A DNA stretch of 64,000 bases from Paracoccus caeni. Lineage in GTDB: Bacteria; Pseudomonadota; Alphaproteobacteria; Rhodobacterales; Rhodobacteraceae. Numbering within the stretch: position 1 is the first letter of the stretch; each line of letters opens with the position of its first letter. Where the stretch lies: assembly GCF_016629665.1 (NCBI RefSeq), contig NZ_JAEPRQ010000010.1:37029-101028 (forward strand), written 5' to 3'. Positions 8,151-16,756 of the stretch are shown in pieces. The position numbers were made by a program, and so were the translations under genes. Under the pieces are notes generated by a model. It was not told where the DNA came from. It worked only from the letters and a program-made list of their open reading frames with translations, and did not search any database.

Positions 8151-8505
8151 TTACTCGACATAACGCCGGCACGGACCGTCAGGTGATCGCTCACCGTAAC
8201 GGATAGCTCGCTGCGCCCAGGGTCGGGCAACGAGGTGGTCCAGAGTGGCCTTGCCCAGCCGCCCGGCCAGAGGCTATCGTCGCTGACTCCAGTCCTGACA
8301 GGGGCGGCAGAGGGGGCGGTTGCTGGGTGGCAGGCCCTCAAGGGCCAGTCGGATTTCGACGAGCTTTTGCTCGCCACGATCCGTGATGGTCATGTCACCC
8401 GCCAACCACTGATCTGCCTGCATCCGCTCATACAGTCTTACCCCCAACCTCGCCAGCCAGATGGTCGTAACAGTGAGCTGCTGCCGGTTTCATGGACAGC
8501 AGGTT
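8151..8505 (-). pseudogene. ArsR-type regulator remnant (C-terminal half)
   Basis: Read on the minus strand, the segment gives the C-terminal half of a long ArsR-family regulator: CYDHLAGE, then after a frameshift RLYERMQADQWLAG, TDRGEQKL, RPLCRPCQDWSQRR, then an in-frame TAG near 8271, then LAGRLGKATLDHL. The order matches the family pattern in which a HLAG motif occurs twice around the Cys-containing RPLCR.C.DWS segment. The N-terminal winged helix is missing. One frameshift and one nonsense codon mark a decaying gene. The call depends on my recognition of the family pattern. Confidence 0.65.
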
Positions 8506-8664
8506 AAGCTAGCATAGCGCGAGCCTCGAACTCCATGGGGCTAGATCATGTTGACAAATAGCGAAGCCGTAGCCTGATGCAGGCGATGTCGACATGACCT
8601 ATAGTTTGTTTATTAGGCGAGTCGCCAGCTTGACGAACACAACAAGAACATCGACATTGCGCAG

Positions 8665-9897
8665 ATGGCCGGGCGCACCCTTCAGGACAAGCTTGCGATC
8701 CTTTCGGACGCGGCAAAATACGACGCCTCCTGCGCTTCCAGCGGGAGTGAACGGCGGGATTCGCGCAAGGGCGGCATCGGATCGTCAGGGGGCAGCGGGA
8801 TCTGTCACGCCTACACGCCCGACGGTCGCTGCATCTCGCTGCTGAAGATTCTGATGACGAATTTCTGCATTTTCGACTGTGCTTATTGCATCAACCGCGT
8901 CTCATCTAATGTCGAACGCGCACGATTTTCTGTGGAAGAGGTGGTGTCGCTGACGCTGGAATTCTATCGTCGCAACTATATTGAAGGGTTGTTCCTGTCG
9001 TCCGGCATCATTAAATCGCCGGATCAGACCATGTCGGATATGGTCCGCATCGCCCGCAGCCTACGCGAAGATCATCTGTTCCGTGGCTATATCCATCTGA
9101 AAACCATCCCCGACGCCGCCCCCGAACTGATCCGCGAGGCGGGTTTGTGGGCCGACAGGCTGTCTATCAATGTCGAACTGCCACAGGATGCAAGCGTTCG
9201 CAGTCTTGCGCCGGAAAAGCGACCAGAGACCATCAGGGGCGCGATGGCGCAGGTTCGCGTTGAACAGCAAGCGGCGACAGAAAAGACCTATCGCGGGCGC
9301 AAGGCGCGTCGTTTCGCGCCCGCCGGGCAAAGCACACAGATGATTGTGGGGGCCGATGGTGCGGATGATCTGACCATCCTGAACAGCGCAACCCGGCTTT
9401 ATTCCGGTTACAAACTGCGACGGGTTTATTATTCGGCCTTCAGCCCGATCCCCGATGCCTCGGCTGCCCTGCCGCTGGTAAAGCCGCCGCTGCTGCGCGA
9501 GCATCGCCTGTATCAGGCTGATTGGTTGCTGCGTTTCTACGGCTTTTCGACTGAAGAAATCTGCACGGGTGCGATCGGCGGCCATCTGGATCTGGACGTG
9601 GATCCAAAGCTGGCATGGGCGCTTCGAAACCGCGCGCTTTTCCCGGTGGATGTGAACCATGCCGCGCGGGAGCTGCTGCTGCGAGTGCCGGGCTTTGGTA
9701 CGCGGATCGTCGACCGCATTCTGGTCGCGCGCCGCCACGCCCGCCTGCGGGTCGAAGATTTGGCACGCATGGGTGCGTTGGTAAAAAAGGCGCGCCCGTT
9801 CATTCAGGCCCCCGGTTGGTCGCCCGGCAGTCTGACCGACAGCGCCGATCTGCGCACCCGCTTCTTGCCGCCGCCGCAACAATTGGCGCTGCTGTGA
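8665..9897 (+). CDS. Radical SAM protein of the DNA modification/repair type
   Basis: This 410-residue radical SAM enzyme has its cluster motif as CIFDCAYC (CX3CX2C) near residue 70, preceded by ILMTN. The C-terminus carries a helix-hairpin-helix-like segment (LLLRVPGFGTRIVDRILVARR), which suggests nucleic-acid binding. The family is annotated as a putative DNA modification/repair radical SAM protein and is usually found next to UdgX, as here. The last codon overlaps the GTG start of the downstream gene (GTGA), so the two are co-translated. The chemistry of the radical step is not known to me. Confidence 0.9.
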   Translation: MAGRTLQDKLAILSDAAKYDASCASSGSERRDSRKGGIGSSGGSGICHAYTPDGRCISLLKILMTNFCIFDCAYCINRVSSNVERARFSVEEVVSLTLEFYRRNYIEGLFLSSGIIKSPDQTMSDMVRIARSLREDHLFRGYIHLKTIPDAAPELIREAGLWADRLSINVELPQDASVRSLAPEKRPETIRGAMAQVRVEQQAATEKTYRGRKARRFAPAGQSTQMIVGADGADDLTILNSATRLYSGYKLRRVYYSAFSPIPDASAALPLVKPPLLREHRLYQADWLLRFYGFSTEEICTGAIGGHLDLDVDPKLAWALRNRALFPVDVNHAARELLLRVPGFGTRIVDRILVARRHARLRVEDLARMGALVKKARPFIQAPGWSPGSLTDSADLRTRFLPPPQQLALL

Positions 9898-11324
9898 CCT
9901 ACGCCGTCACCTTGCCCGAAACCGGAACCTGCGAAGCTTGGCGCAACGCCGCCCGGCGCGCGATTAGCCATGCGATCTCGCCTGAGAAGCTCGACTGGAC
10001 GGGCAACCATGGTCTGTTCGATGCGGCACCCCTGCCAACCGTCCCCGGCCCGCATGAGGTTCGCACCCGTAAGGATTTCCTACCGCTTACACGCACGGTC
10101 GTCTGGCACAAATCGCCCGCTCGCTTCGGCCTGCTGTATCAAGCGCTCTGGCGGATGAGCCGACGTGACGGTGATCCGCTGTCGCAGGCAGACCCTTTGG
10201 GGCGGCAACTGCACCTGATGAGCCGCGCCGTGCGCCGTGATATTCACAAAATGCACGCTTTCGTCAGGTTTCGCGAACTGCCCGGCACCGCCCCCCGCCG
10301 CAGTTTCGCCGCTTGGTTCGAACCCGAGCACAACACGCTTGAACCCGGCAGCACTTTCTTCGCCCGCCGCTTCGCCGACATGGATTGGCTAATTGCGACT
10401 CCCAGCCTGTCGGCTCGTTTCCGCGCTGGCACATTAACCTTCCATCCCGGCGGTCCCCGACCCGATCTGCCCGACGATGCTGCCGAGACGTTGTGGGCAA
10501 CCTATTTTACCAACATTTTCAACCCTGCTCGGATCAAGCTGAATGCGATGCGGTCCGAAATGCCGAAGAAATACTGGAAGAACCTGCCCGAGACCGAATT
10601 GATCCCCGAAATGCTGGCCGATGCCGAAGAGCGGGTGGAACGGATGCGGGAGGCTGGCGCATCCGACCCGCGTCAAGGCGCGGCGCCCGTCTCGACTCGC
10701 TATCGCAGTTCCATGCCGCAGGCTGCCGAACTGCCCGATACACTTGATCAAGCGCGGCAGGCAGCGATGCAATGCCGCCGTTGCAATCTGTGCGAGGCCG
10801 CGACGCAAACGGTTTGGGGTGAAGGATCAACGGATGCCCGCGCGATGATAGTGGGCGAACAGCCGGGCGATCACGAGGATTTGCAGGGCCGCCCCTTCTT
10901 GGGTCCCGCCGGTCAGTTGCTACGCCAAACGATGCAACAGGCCGGGTTGGAAGTCGCGCAGGTCTGGCTTACCAATGCCGTCAAACATTTCAAATTCGTA
11001 GCGCAGGGTAAACGCCGCCTTCACCGCAACCCTGATCGCGGCGAGATCCGGCATTGTCGATGGTGGTTAAGGCTGGAGCACCGCTTTATTCAGCCGAAGA
11101 TAGCTCTGGCCCTTGGCGCATCCGCAGCTTTTGCGTTGACCGACAACGATGGCCCGATGAACGAACGGCGCGGAAAAATCGAAACCGGGCTGCATGGTGG
11201 CCCGGTTCTGGTGTCTTGGCATCCCGCCTATATCTTGCGTATTTCCGACGCTCAGAAGCGTACAATAGCACTGCAACAGCTTAGCGATGATCTAACCTCG
11301 GTCTCGCGGCTGTCAGTCAAATAG
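9894..11324 (+). CDS. udgX: DUF4130-UdgX fusion, uracil-DNA cross-linking protein
   Basis: The 476-residue protein starts at GTG 9894, overlapping the previous stop. Residues 1 to about 255 form the DUF4130-type domain that is often fused to or encoded beside UdgX. From about 290, CRRCNLCEAA gives iron-sulfur Cys ligands, followed by GEQPGDHEDLQGRPFLGPAG and the UdgX signature GKRRLH with His377. In UdgX this His forms a covalent bond to the sugar after uracil removal, leaving the protein tethered to the DNA. The HPAYILR motif is near the end. The domain set appears complete. The pair with the radical SAM gene probably works in base repair. Confidence 0.92.
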   Translation: MTYAVTLPETGTCEAWRNAARRAISHAISPEKLDWTGNHGLFDAAPLPTVPGPHEVRTRKDFLPLTRTVVWHKSPARFGLLYQALWRMSRRDGDPLSQADPLGRQLHLMSRAVRRDIHKMHAFVRFRELPGTAPRRSFAAWFEPEHNTLEPGSTFFARRFADMDWLIATPSLSARFRAGTLTFHPGGPRPDLPDDAAETLWATYFTNIFNPARIKLNAMRSEMPKKYWKNLPETELIPEMLADAEERVERMREAGASDPRQGAAPVSTRYRSSMPQAAELPDTLDQARQAAMQCRRCNLCEAATQTVWGEGSTDARAMIVGEQPGDHEDLQGRPFLGPAGQLLRQTMQQAGLEVAQVWLTNAVKHFKFVAQGKRRLHRNPDRGEIRHCRWWLRLEHRFIQPKIALALGASAAFALTDNDGPMNERRGKIETGLHGGPVLVSWHPAYILRISDAQKRTIALQQLSDDLTSVSRLSVK

Positions 11325-12268
11325 TCGCGATTTTTCTTAGAAATCCTTCAAATAGGCGCGGGTCTTTTTGCTGTTGCGACGACTACGCTGGGCGCGGCCT
11401 ATGTGGCGCCGCTGGTTGGCCTCCGCTAGAAATTGGTTCACCTAAAATGTTGTCTTATGAGAGCGGAAACGCGCCTCGCCCACATGTTGGGCGATTGCCC
11501 AAATAGACAGGGTGACGTTCCATCATAGGTAGCATATGTATCGCTCAACGACCGGGTGGCTTGTGTAATTGTTTATGAGTTCGCTGCCCGGTCGTTTGAG
11601 CAAAATCCCAAAACGATTGGCTTTTCGGTATCCGCCGGCGGTTGATTTTTTTGACGCCAAGCTGAAGATATTTTCTGCAACATACGCAAGAAATGTCCTT
11701 TCGGATAGGCTGCTCGATTTTTCTTTGACCGACTCATCAATCAGGAATACGCCAAAGGCAATTCGCGAAGAGACGGGTAGAGTGATCAGCCGCAGGTTTG
11801 TGTTGGCTGCCGCGTAATGTGTGTGTGAAGCGGCTGATCATCTTCTCTTCCTTCCCCTTGATTACGTCCTGCTTGACGAATCCGGGATGGTAAGAACCCC
11901 CTACACCTGTAGCGGCCCTTGACTGGATAAGCCGGAATGGTTGGTTCATGACTACTCTGCGCCGCCGACACCGCCAGTGCTCGGGCGGCGCAAGGGGTCG
12001 GGATCCCCTGAACTAGGTTGCAGTGTTTACGCCCGACCCCACTTCTAGCTTGCCCTCGGTCGTTTCAGACGGCAGTCAGCCGCACTTCCCGTCAGGGGAT
12101 GGTCGCGGGTGTTGGGAAACGGAAGGCGCCGCGACCAAAGTCCCCTGATACTTCTAACACCGAACTGGACAAGCTGAACCCATAGGCGCATCAGTGATGG
12201 GCGCTGGCATCCCGCCTTTTGTGGTCGGCGCCGAGCCGGGTTCCCGCGTTCCACCGAGACCCGGCTCG
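11325..12268. other. Gene-poor decayed stretch
   Basis: No confident gene is visible. A plus-strand frame at 11569-11817 (82 residues, RLAFRYPPAVDFFDAKLK) has no family I recognise and no clear ribosome-binding site. At 11345-11430 a short fragment reads GLFAVATTTLGAAYVAPLVGL and stops, which may be the tail of a lost membrane protein. The stretch probably holds remnants of inserted DNA, as do both flanks. Confidence 0.5.
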
Positions 12269-12542
12269 TTATCTGCTCCGACCAGGCGGTTGCGTGCGGT
12301 CATCCCAGTGCTGCACGTGTCCGGGCCCGAACAGGAGCTTGATGTCGCGTTTTTGCTCGCGCATCATGTCGGTCAGATCGTCCAGCTTTTCACGGGTATC
12401 GAGGCGTTCGCGCTCGATCTGCTTTTCGAGACGCGCGATGTCTTTAGAGTTGGTCCCCCTTGGCCTCCATTCTGCCGAGTCAGACGCCAAGCTCGAAGAA
12501 GGCCACAATGATGGCCCAGAAATCCCGCAGCGCTTCCAGCAT
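12269..12542 (-). pseudogene. Remnant of a small phage-type membrane/coiled-coil protein
   Basis: Starting at ATG 12542, the minus strand reads MLEALRDFWAIIVAFF, one membrane helix, then an in-frame TGA where VWLGRMEAKG would be expected. After one extra base in a G-run the frame continues GTNSKDIARLEKQIERE and SDIKLLFG-like sequence, a short coiled coil. A membrane anchor followed by a coiled coil resembles small proteins near lysis genes of rhodobacterial prophages. Nonsense and frameshift together make it inactive. The phage origin is my inference. Confidence 0.5.
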
Positions 12543-12608
12543 TCCGCCCCCTGTGAACACGACATAGATCACTGACTGACTAAGGTGAAACACCCCTGGA
12601 CCAACTGA

Positions 12609-12860
12609 CAGGTTGAACGAATGAACCGCACGATCAAGGAGGCCACCGTGAAGCGCTTCGATTAAGACAGCCATGATCAGCTTCGCACGCGCCTCACCGA
12701 CTTCATAGCTGCCTACAACTTCGCGCGAAGGCTCAAGACCCTCGGCGGCCTCACGCCATACGAATACATCTGCAAGATCTGGACATCAGAGCCGGACAGA
12801 TTCACCCTCAACCCGATCCACCAGATGTCGGGACTGAACACCTATGTTCGCTGTGATTAA
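12609..12860 (+). pseudogene. IS481-family transposase C-terminal fragment
   Basis: The plus strand encodes QVERMNRTIKEATVKRF, an in-frame TAA at 12663, then HDQLRTRLTDFIAAYNFARR and LTPYEYICKIWTSEPDRF, ending at 12860. This is the conserved end of IS481-type DDE transposases. Only about 80 residues remain and the stop codon falls where a Tyr is usual. No terminal repeats are evident. It is a relic of an insertion. Confidence 0.85.
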
Positions 12861-12934
12861 AGCGGTGCGAGCGCAGCGAGCGCGCTACGCCGTCTTGGGC
12901 TTCTGGCTCCGCCCGTTCACACCGCCTTCCGTGT

Positions 12935-13273
12935 TCACTTTTCCCGATGATCATGATGTGACGGCACCGGCTGCCCACATAGCTTGCACAGACGTTTTCC
13001 CGCGCGCAGCTTGGCATTGCGGTCTCCAACCTGCTGCTCTGAACGAAAGATCTCTTCGTCGGTAGGGTAGCGGATTCTCAGCCGGTTCCAGAATCCGTAT
13101 GCCAGTGCAACACCCAAGGCGCATGCGCTGGTTAACGTAAGCCAGTTCGCCAGACTGCTCAGGCAAAGTAAACACAGCAAGGCACCGTACGAGGTGCCAG
13201 ATAGGAAGGCGAGCATCAAAAGTTCTCGCAATGTAAGGATTTCAGTTGGGCAAGGCGCGCTAAGAGCGCTCAC
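12935..13273 (-). CDS. Hypothetical small membrane protein with CxxC
   Basis: The frame encodes up to 112 residues with two hydrophobic segments (around LLCLLCLSSLANWL and ACALGVALAYGFW), a charged linker (YPTDEEIFRSEQQ) and a C-terminal CKLCGQPV pair of Cys that could bind zinc. The coherent two-helix plan suggests a real gene, but the start is uncertain. An inner start at MLAFLSG (about 13216) is equally possible. I do not recognise the family. It lies among pseudogenes. Confidence 0.4.
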   Translation of the reverse strand: MSALSAPCPTEILTLRELLMLAFLSGTSYGALLCLLCLSSLANWLTLTSACALGVALAYGFWNRLRIRYPTDEEIFRSEQQVGDRNAKLRAGKRLCKLCGQPVPSHHDHREK

Positions 13274-13416
13274 ACCAAGGCATATTCAACCGGGAAGCTC
13301 AATGCCGGCCTGTTTAACTTTTGTAGGTTGCATGGTCGGAGCAGGCGTTGGCAATCGGCGAGAAGACAGGATAGCTTGAGTTGATTGCACTGAACGGGAA
13401 GAAGTTACGCAACGCG

Positions 13417-13647
13417 TTATTTCAGTTGATTTCCCCTCAGGTCATACAAAATTTCACGCCCTATAACTGCCGCAGCTTCATCCATGTCTGGAAGCAACTC
13501 TTCCAAAAAAGCGATGATCTTCGGACGTTCAGCCGGATTGCGCGAAACATATTCCGCAACGAGGAAAAGCACTGTGCGTTGCCTGATCTGGAGCTCCTGC
13601 TCCAAGCGGGAAACTGTATCTTGCATCGCAATCCCCATCTTGGCCAC
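13417..13647 (-). CDS. Hypothetical small alpha-helical protein
   Basis: This 76-residue frame starts at GTG 13647 or at an in-frame ATG at 13638. The sequence is mostly helical and amphipathic (SRLEQELQIRQRTVLFLVAEYV, RPKIIAFLEELLPDMDEAAAV). Balanced charge and lack of stops suggest a real product. It overlaps the decayed end of the GntR remnant in another frame, so it could also be chance. No family recognised. Confidence 0.4.
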   Translation of the reverse strand: MAKMGIAMQDTVSRLEQELQIRQRTVLFLVAEYVSRNPAERPKIIAFLEELLPDMDEAAAVIGREILYDLRGNQLK

Positions 13648-13661
13648 GTGACACCCGTTTT

Positions 13662-13929
13662 AGCCTGTCGCCCGGCTCATCGGCGCTGATTTTCAGCGTC
13701 AGGCCACCTTGGCCGGACACGAAGACGCCCACCCCTGCCGAGATTCGACCAGACATTCAGACCGCAAATGGGCAATCGCCTCGCGAACCACGGTCCGACT
13801 GACATTGTAGATGTCGCAAAGCTGGGCTTCGATAGGTATGCGCTCACCAATCGGATATTCGCCATTCTAGATCCTCTCGGCGATATCGCGCGCCATGATC
13901 GAAGCCAGACTGTCACGCCTGCGTTTCAT
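13662..13929 (-). pseudogene. GntR/FadR-type regulator remnant
   Basis: From ATG 13929 the minus strand reads SIMARDIAERI, an in-frame TAG at about 13869, then NGEYPIGERIPIEAQL and VSRTVVREAIAHLRSE, a clear GntR winged helix-turn-helix. After RQG a one-base shift leads to VGVFVSGQGGLTLKI, the usual end of the DNA-binding domain. The effector domain is absent. The remnant sits downstream of the aldehyde dehydrogenase on the same strand and may be its former regulator. Confidence 0.75.
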
Positions 13930-14009
13930 CCCATACTCCAGCCATCAGACATCATATAATTAGCTACGCGATTTTTCCTGCGGGCTGCAACAGGTTGGAA
14001 ACAGGTCCG

Positions 14010-15530
14010 TCAGCCTCCGAGCAGATCTCTCGGTAGCAAGCCTTCGGGAAAATTCTGATAGCTCACCGGCCGAAGAAAGCGGCGGATAGAGAGCGTGCCG
14101 ATAGAAGTGGCGCCGAAATTGGTGCTGGCGGGATAGGGACCGCCGTGGACCATGGCGTCGGCGACCTCGACCCCGGTGGGGAAGCCGTTGACCAGGACGC
14201 GGCCTGCCTTACGCTCCAAAATCGGCAATAGTGCTTGGGCTGAGGGTAGATCGGGATCGTCCATGTGGATCGTCGTGGTCAGTTGTCCATCAAAGCCGCG
14301 TGCAAGCCGCGTCATCTCGTCCAGATTGCTGACGCGGATGATCAGGCCCAGGGGCCCGAAGACTTCTTCGCCAAGGGCGTGGTCTTGCAGATAGGCATTT
14401 GCCGTTGTCTCGTAGAGGTTTGGGCTAACTTGGCGATCGTTGCTCTCGGTGGTCAGGACCGGCTTTACCGCATTGCGGCTATCAAAGCGAGCTTTGCCGT
14501 CGCGATAGGCCTGCGCGATTCCGGGGGTCAGCATTGCTTGCGGGGCGACATCGGCAAGGGCTGCCTTAGCGGCATCAGTGAAGCGGTCGGCGTCGGGGCC
14601 GTCCAGAACAACGGCAATGCCGGGATTGGTGCAGAACTGACCCGCGCCCATCGTCAGCGACGCTGCCCAGCCACTGCCGATGGTTTCCGCGCGTGCGCCC
14701 ATCGCGGCGGGTAGCAGGAACATCGGGTTGACCGAGCCCAACTCGCCGAAGAACGGGATCGGCTCGGGCCGTGCGGCACACAGATCGAACAGCGCCCGGC
14801 CACCGGCAAGGCTGCCGGTAAAGCCGGCGGCCTTAATCAGCGGGTGTTGCACCAACGCAGTGCCGACGTCGCGCCTGCCGCCTTGGACCAGACTGAACAC
14901 ACCGGGATGCAGATTGCGGGTCCGGATTGCGGCGTGGATCGCTTCGGCCACGATTTCGCCAGTGCCGGGATGGGCAGAGTGGCCCTTGACTACGACCGGG
15001 CATCCGGCAGCCAGTGCTGCGGCGGTGTCGCCGCCTGCGGTGGAAAAGGCCAGCGGGAAATTGGATGCGCCGAAGACTGCGACCGGGCCGATTGGGCGTT
15101 CGATCAAACGCAAATCGGGACGCGGCAGCGGCTGACGATCCGGCAAGGCGGGATCGTGGCGGCGGTCAAGGTAGTCACCCTTGCGGATATGGTCCGCGAA
15201 CAGGCGAAGCTGGCCAGTCGTGCGGCCGCGTTCGCCATTCAGACGGGCTTCGGGCAGACCAGTTTCCTGACTGCCGATTCGGGTGATCGCTTCCGCCCGC
15301 GCCTCGATCTCATCCGCGATGGCGTCAAGGAAACGGGCGCGGTCGTCGCGGGTGGAATAGCCGAAAGACCAGAATGCCTCTTCCGCAGCCTCACAGGCGC
15401 GGTTGACCAGATCGACCGAACCGACCGAGAATTCATGCACCGGCCCATGCGCCGGTTCGCTGGAAAAACGCTGATCCGTGGCGATCCAGTCGCCCGCGAT
15501 CAGATGCTTGCCGTGGGGGGTGAAGGGCAT
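14010..15530 (-). CDS. Aldehyde dehydrogenase, 2-oxoglutarate semialdehyde (2,5-dioxovalerate) dehydrogenase-like
   Basis: This 506-residue NAD(P)-dependent aldehyde dehydrogenase has catalytic Cys in GAGQFCTNPG, catalytic Glu in FFGELGSVNP and the cofactor-domain segment GPVAVFGASNFPLAFSTAGGD. This arrangement is characteristic of the 2-oxoglutarate semialdehyde dehydrogenase group, which ends oxidative sugar-acid routes by forming 2-oxoglutarate. I chose the ATG at 15530 because a hairpin at 15563-15586 separates it from the upstream gene. An in-frame start at 15575 would lie inside that hairpin. It is the second gene after the DHDPS-family enzyme, which could supply the aldehyde substrate. 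Confidence 0.85.
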   Translation of the reverse strand: MPFTPHGKHLIAGDWIATDQRFSSEPAHGPVHEFSVGSVDLVNRACEAAEEAFWSFGYSTRDDRARFLDAIADEIEARAEAITRIGSQETGLPEARLNGERGRTTGQLRLFADHIRKGDYLDRRHDPALPDRQPLPRPDLRLIERPIGPVAVFGASNFPLAFSTAGGDTAAALAAGCPVVVKGHSAHPGTGEIVAEAIHAAIRTRNLHPGVFSLVQGGRRDVGTALVQHPLIKAAGFTGSLAGGRALFDLCAARPEPIPFFGELGSVNPMFLLPAAMGARAETIGSGWAASLTMGAGQFCTNPGIAVVLDGPDADRFTDAAKAALADVAPQAMLTPGIAQAYRDGKARFDSRNAVKPVLTTESNDRQVSPNLYETTANAYLQDHALGEEVFGPLGLIIRVSNLDEMTRLARGFDGQLTTTIHMDDPDLPSAQALLPILERKAGRVLVNGFPTGVEVADAMVHGGPYPASTNFGATSIGTLSIRRFLRPVSYQNFPEGLLPRDLLGG

Positions 15531-15562
15531 CAGGAAGGTCCGTTCTGCATAAGAAATGAAAT

Positions 15563-15586
15563 GGGGGCGGCACATCGTCCGCCCCC
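15563..15586 (-). terminator. Intercistronic hairpin between DHDPS-family and aldehyde dehydrogenase genes
   Basis: GGGGGCGG at 15563-15570 pairs with CCGCCCCC at 15579-15586. On the minus strand it is followed by ATTTCATTTCTT, a loose U-rich tail. It may be a partial terminator or processing hairpin that lowers expression of the downstream aldehyde dehydrogenase. Confidence 0.5.
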
Positions 15587-15604
15587 CGGTCGACGCTGAT
15601 CGCG

Positions 15605-16507
15605 TCAGATCAGGTCCTTCAGGGCCTCATCCATCTTCTGCTTCTGCGCGTCGCTCACCACTTCCATCGGCGCGCGCGGTGCGAACATCGGTTGGCCCTG
15701 ACGGTGCTGGATGTATTTCACGCAGGCAGGCAGGTTGTCATGGCTTAGCGCGTTCCACAGGCGGTTCAGTTTGTTGTGGATCGCCAGTGCTTCTTCGTGC
15801 TTGCCAGCCTCGGTCAGCGTGAACAGTTTCGATGTCACGCCCGGCAAAGCCGCGGTCAGCGCCGAAATCGCGCCATCGGCACCAAGCGCAAATGCCGAAT
15901 ACAGCAGCGCATCAACGCCGGTCAGCACGATATTGTCCGGCTTGGTCTGCTGCACCAGATCAGAGACCGATTTCAGGTCGCCCGAGCTTTGCTTCATGCC
16001 GATCACGCCCGGCACTTCATCCATGATCCGCAGCATCAGATCGACCGACAGGTAGTTCCACGGGATCACGTTATAGATGATGATCGGAATCCCAGTTTCT
16101 TCCCAGATCTGGCGGAAATGCGCGACCGTCGCATCGGGGCCGGGCTTGAACAGGTAATGCACAGGCGTCACCTGCAGCGCGTCCACCTTGATGTCGTGCA
16201 GCGCGTTGGTACGGTCGATCGCTTCCTTGGTCGAGTTGACGATCAGGCCGGCGACGAAAGGCACGCGGCCCGCCACACCGGCGGCAGTCGCCTTCATCGC
16301 TTCGACGAATTCTTCGGTCGCCAGCGTATGGCCTTCGCCGGTCGAGCCGCCTGCGACCACGCCATTGGCGCCAGCCTTGATGGTCCAGTCCATCTGGTCG
16401 GCGATGGTCTGCGATTGCAGCTTGCCATCTTCACCGAACGGCATGGTCACCGGGGGCAAAATCCCGCGCAGCGCCTTTTTCAGGGCGGGCTTGTCGATCT
16501 GGGGCAT
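15605..16507 (-). CDS. Dihydrodipicolinate synthase-family dehydratase/aldolase
   Basis: This 300-residue TIM-barrel protein starts at ATG 16507 with AAGGAGAACGAGG upstream. Family features are GGSTGEGHTL, IIYNVIPWNYLS (YNxxP-like, holding the proton-shuttle Tyr) and the Schiff-base Lys in VIGMKQSSGD. With the neighbouring semialdehyde dehydrogenase it fits a 2-keto-3-deoxy-acid dehydratase forming 2,5-dioxopentanoate, but the sequence is not close to 5-keto-4-deoxyglucarate dehydratase as I remember it. An aldolase role is also possible. A palindromic operator at 16545, 38 bases before its start, implies control by the divergent IclR regulator. Confidence 0.85.
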   Translation of the reverse strand: MPQIDKPALKKALRGILPPVTMPFGEDGKLQSQTIADQMDWTIKAGANGVVAGGSTGEGHTLATEEFVEAMKATAAGVAGRVPFVAGLIVNSTKEAIDRTNALHDIKVDALQVTPVHYLFKPGPDATVAHFRQIWEETGIPIIIYNVIPWNYLSVDLMLRIMDEVPGVIGMKQSSGDLKSVSDLVQQTKPDNIVLTGVDALLYSAFALGADGAISALTAALPGVTSKLFTLTEAGKHEEALAIHNKLNRLWNALSHDNLPACVKYIQHRQGQPMFAPRAPMEVVSDAQKQKMDEALKDLI

Positions 16508-16544
16508 TCCTCGTTCTCCTTCCTCAGCCTTTCGGCTCTCATTG

Positions 16545-16563
16545 ATTCCCATATTGTGGGATT
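16545..16563. promoter_or_regulatory. 19-bp palindromic operator, copy A
   Basis: ATTCCC-ATATTGT-GGGATT is an inverted repeat with a seven-base spacer, located in the divergent region between the DHDPS-family gene and the IclR gene. Near-identical 6-7-6 sites lie at 22301 and 29480, upstream of the Tct/Dha and branched-chain-type ABC operons. It is probably the IclR binding site. Confidence 0.7.
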
Positions 16564-16756
16564 TAATCTCACTAAAAGAGATTATTTGCAGGATGTGATC
16601 CCGTCAAGCATTCAGAAGCGGAATCGACGCACTTTCCGCAGGCGGCAAATGACCCGGAATACCGCATCGATCTGGACAGCGGGCAGCAGGGCGGGGTAAG
16701 ACTGGAGGTGATAGATTGTCCGTATTCCGGACTGCAATTTCATTCCGGAGCTTACA

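Noticed and set aside
15605..16507. Firm call as 5-keto-4-deoxyglucarate dehydratase
   Set aside because: The neighbouring semialdehyde dehydrogenase fits, but the active-site segments differ from those I remember for that enzyme, so only the family is named.
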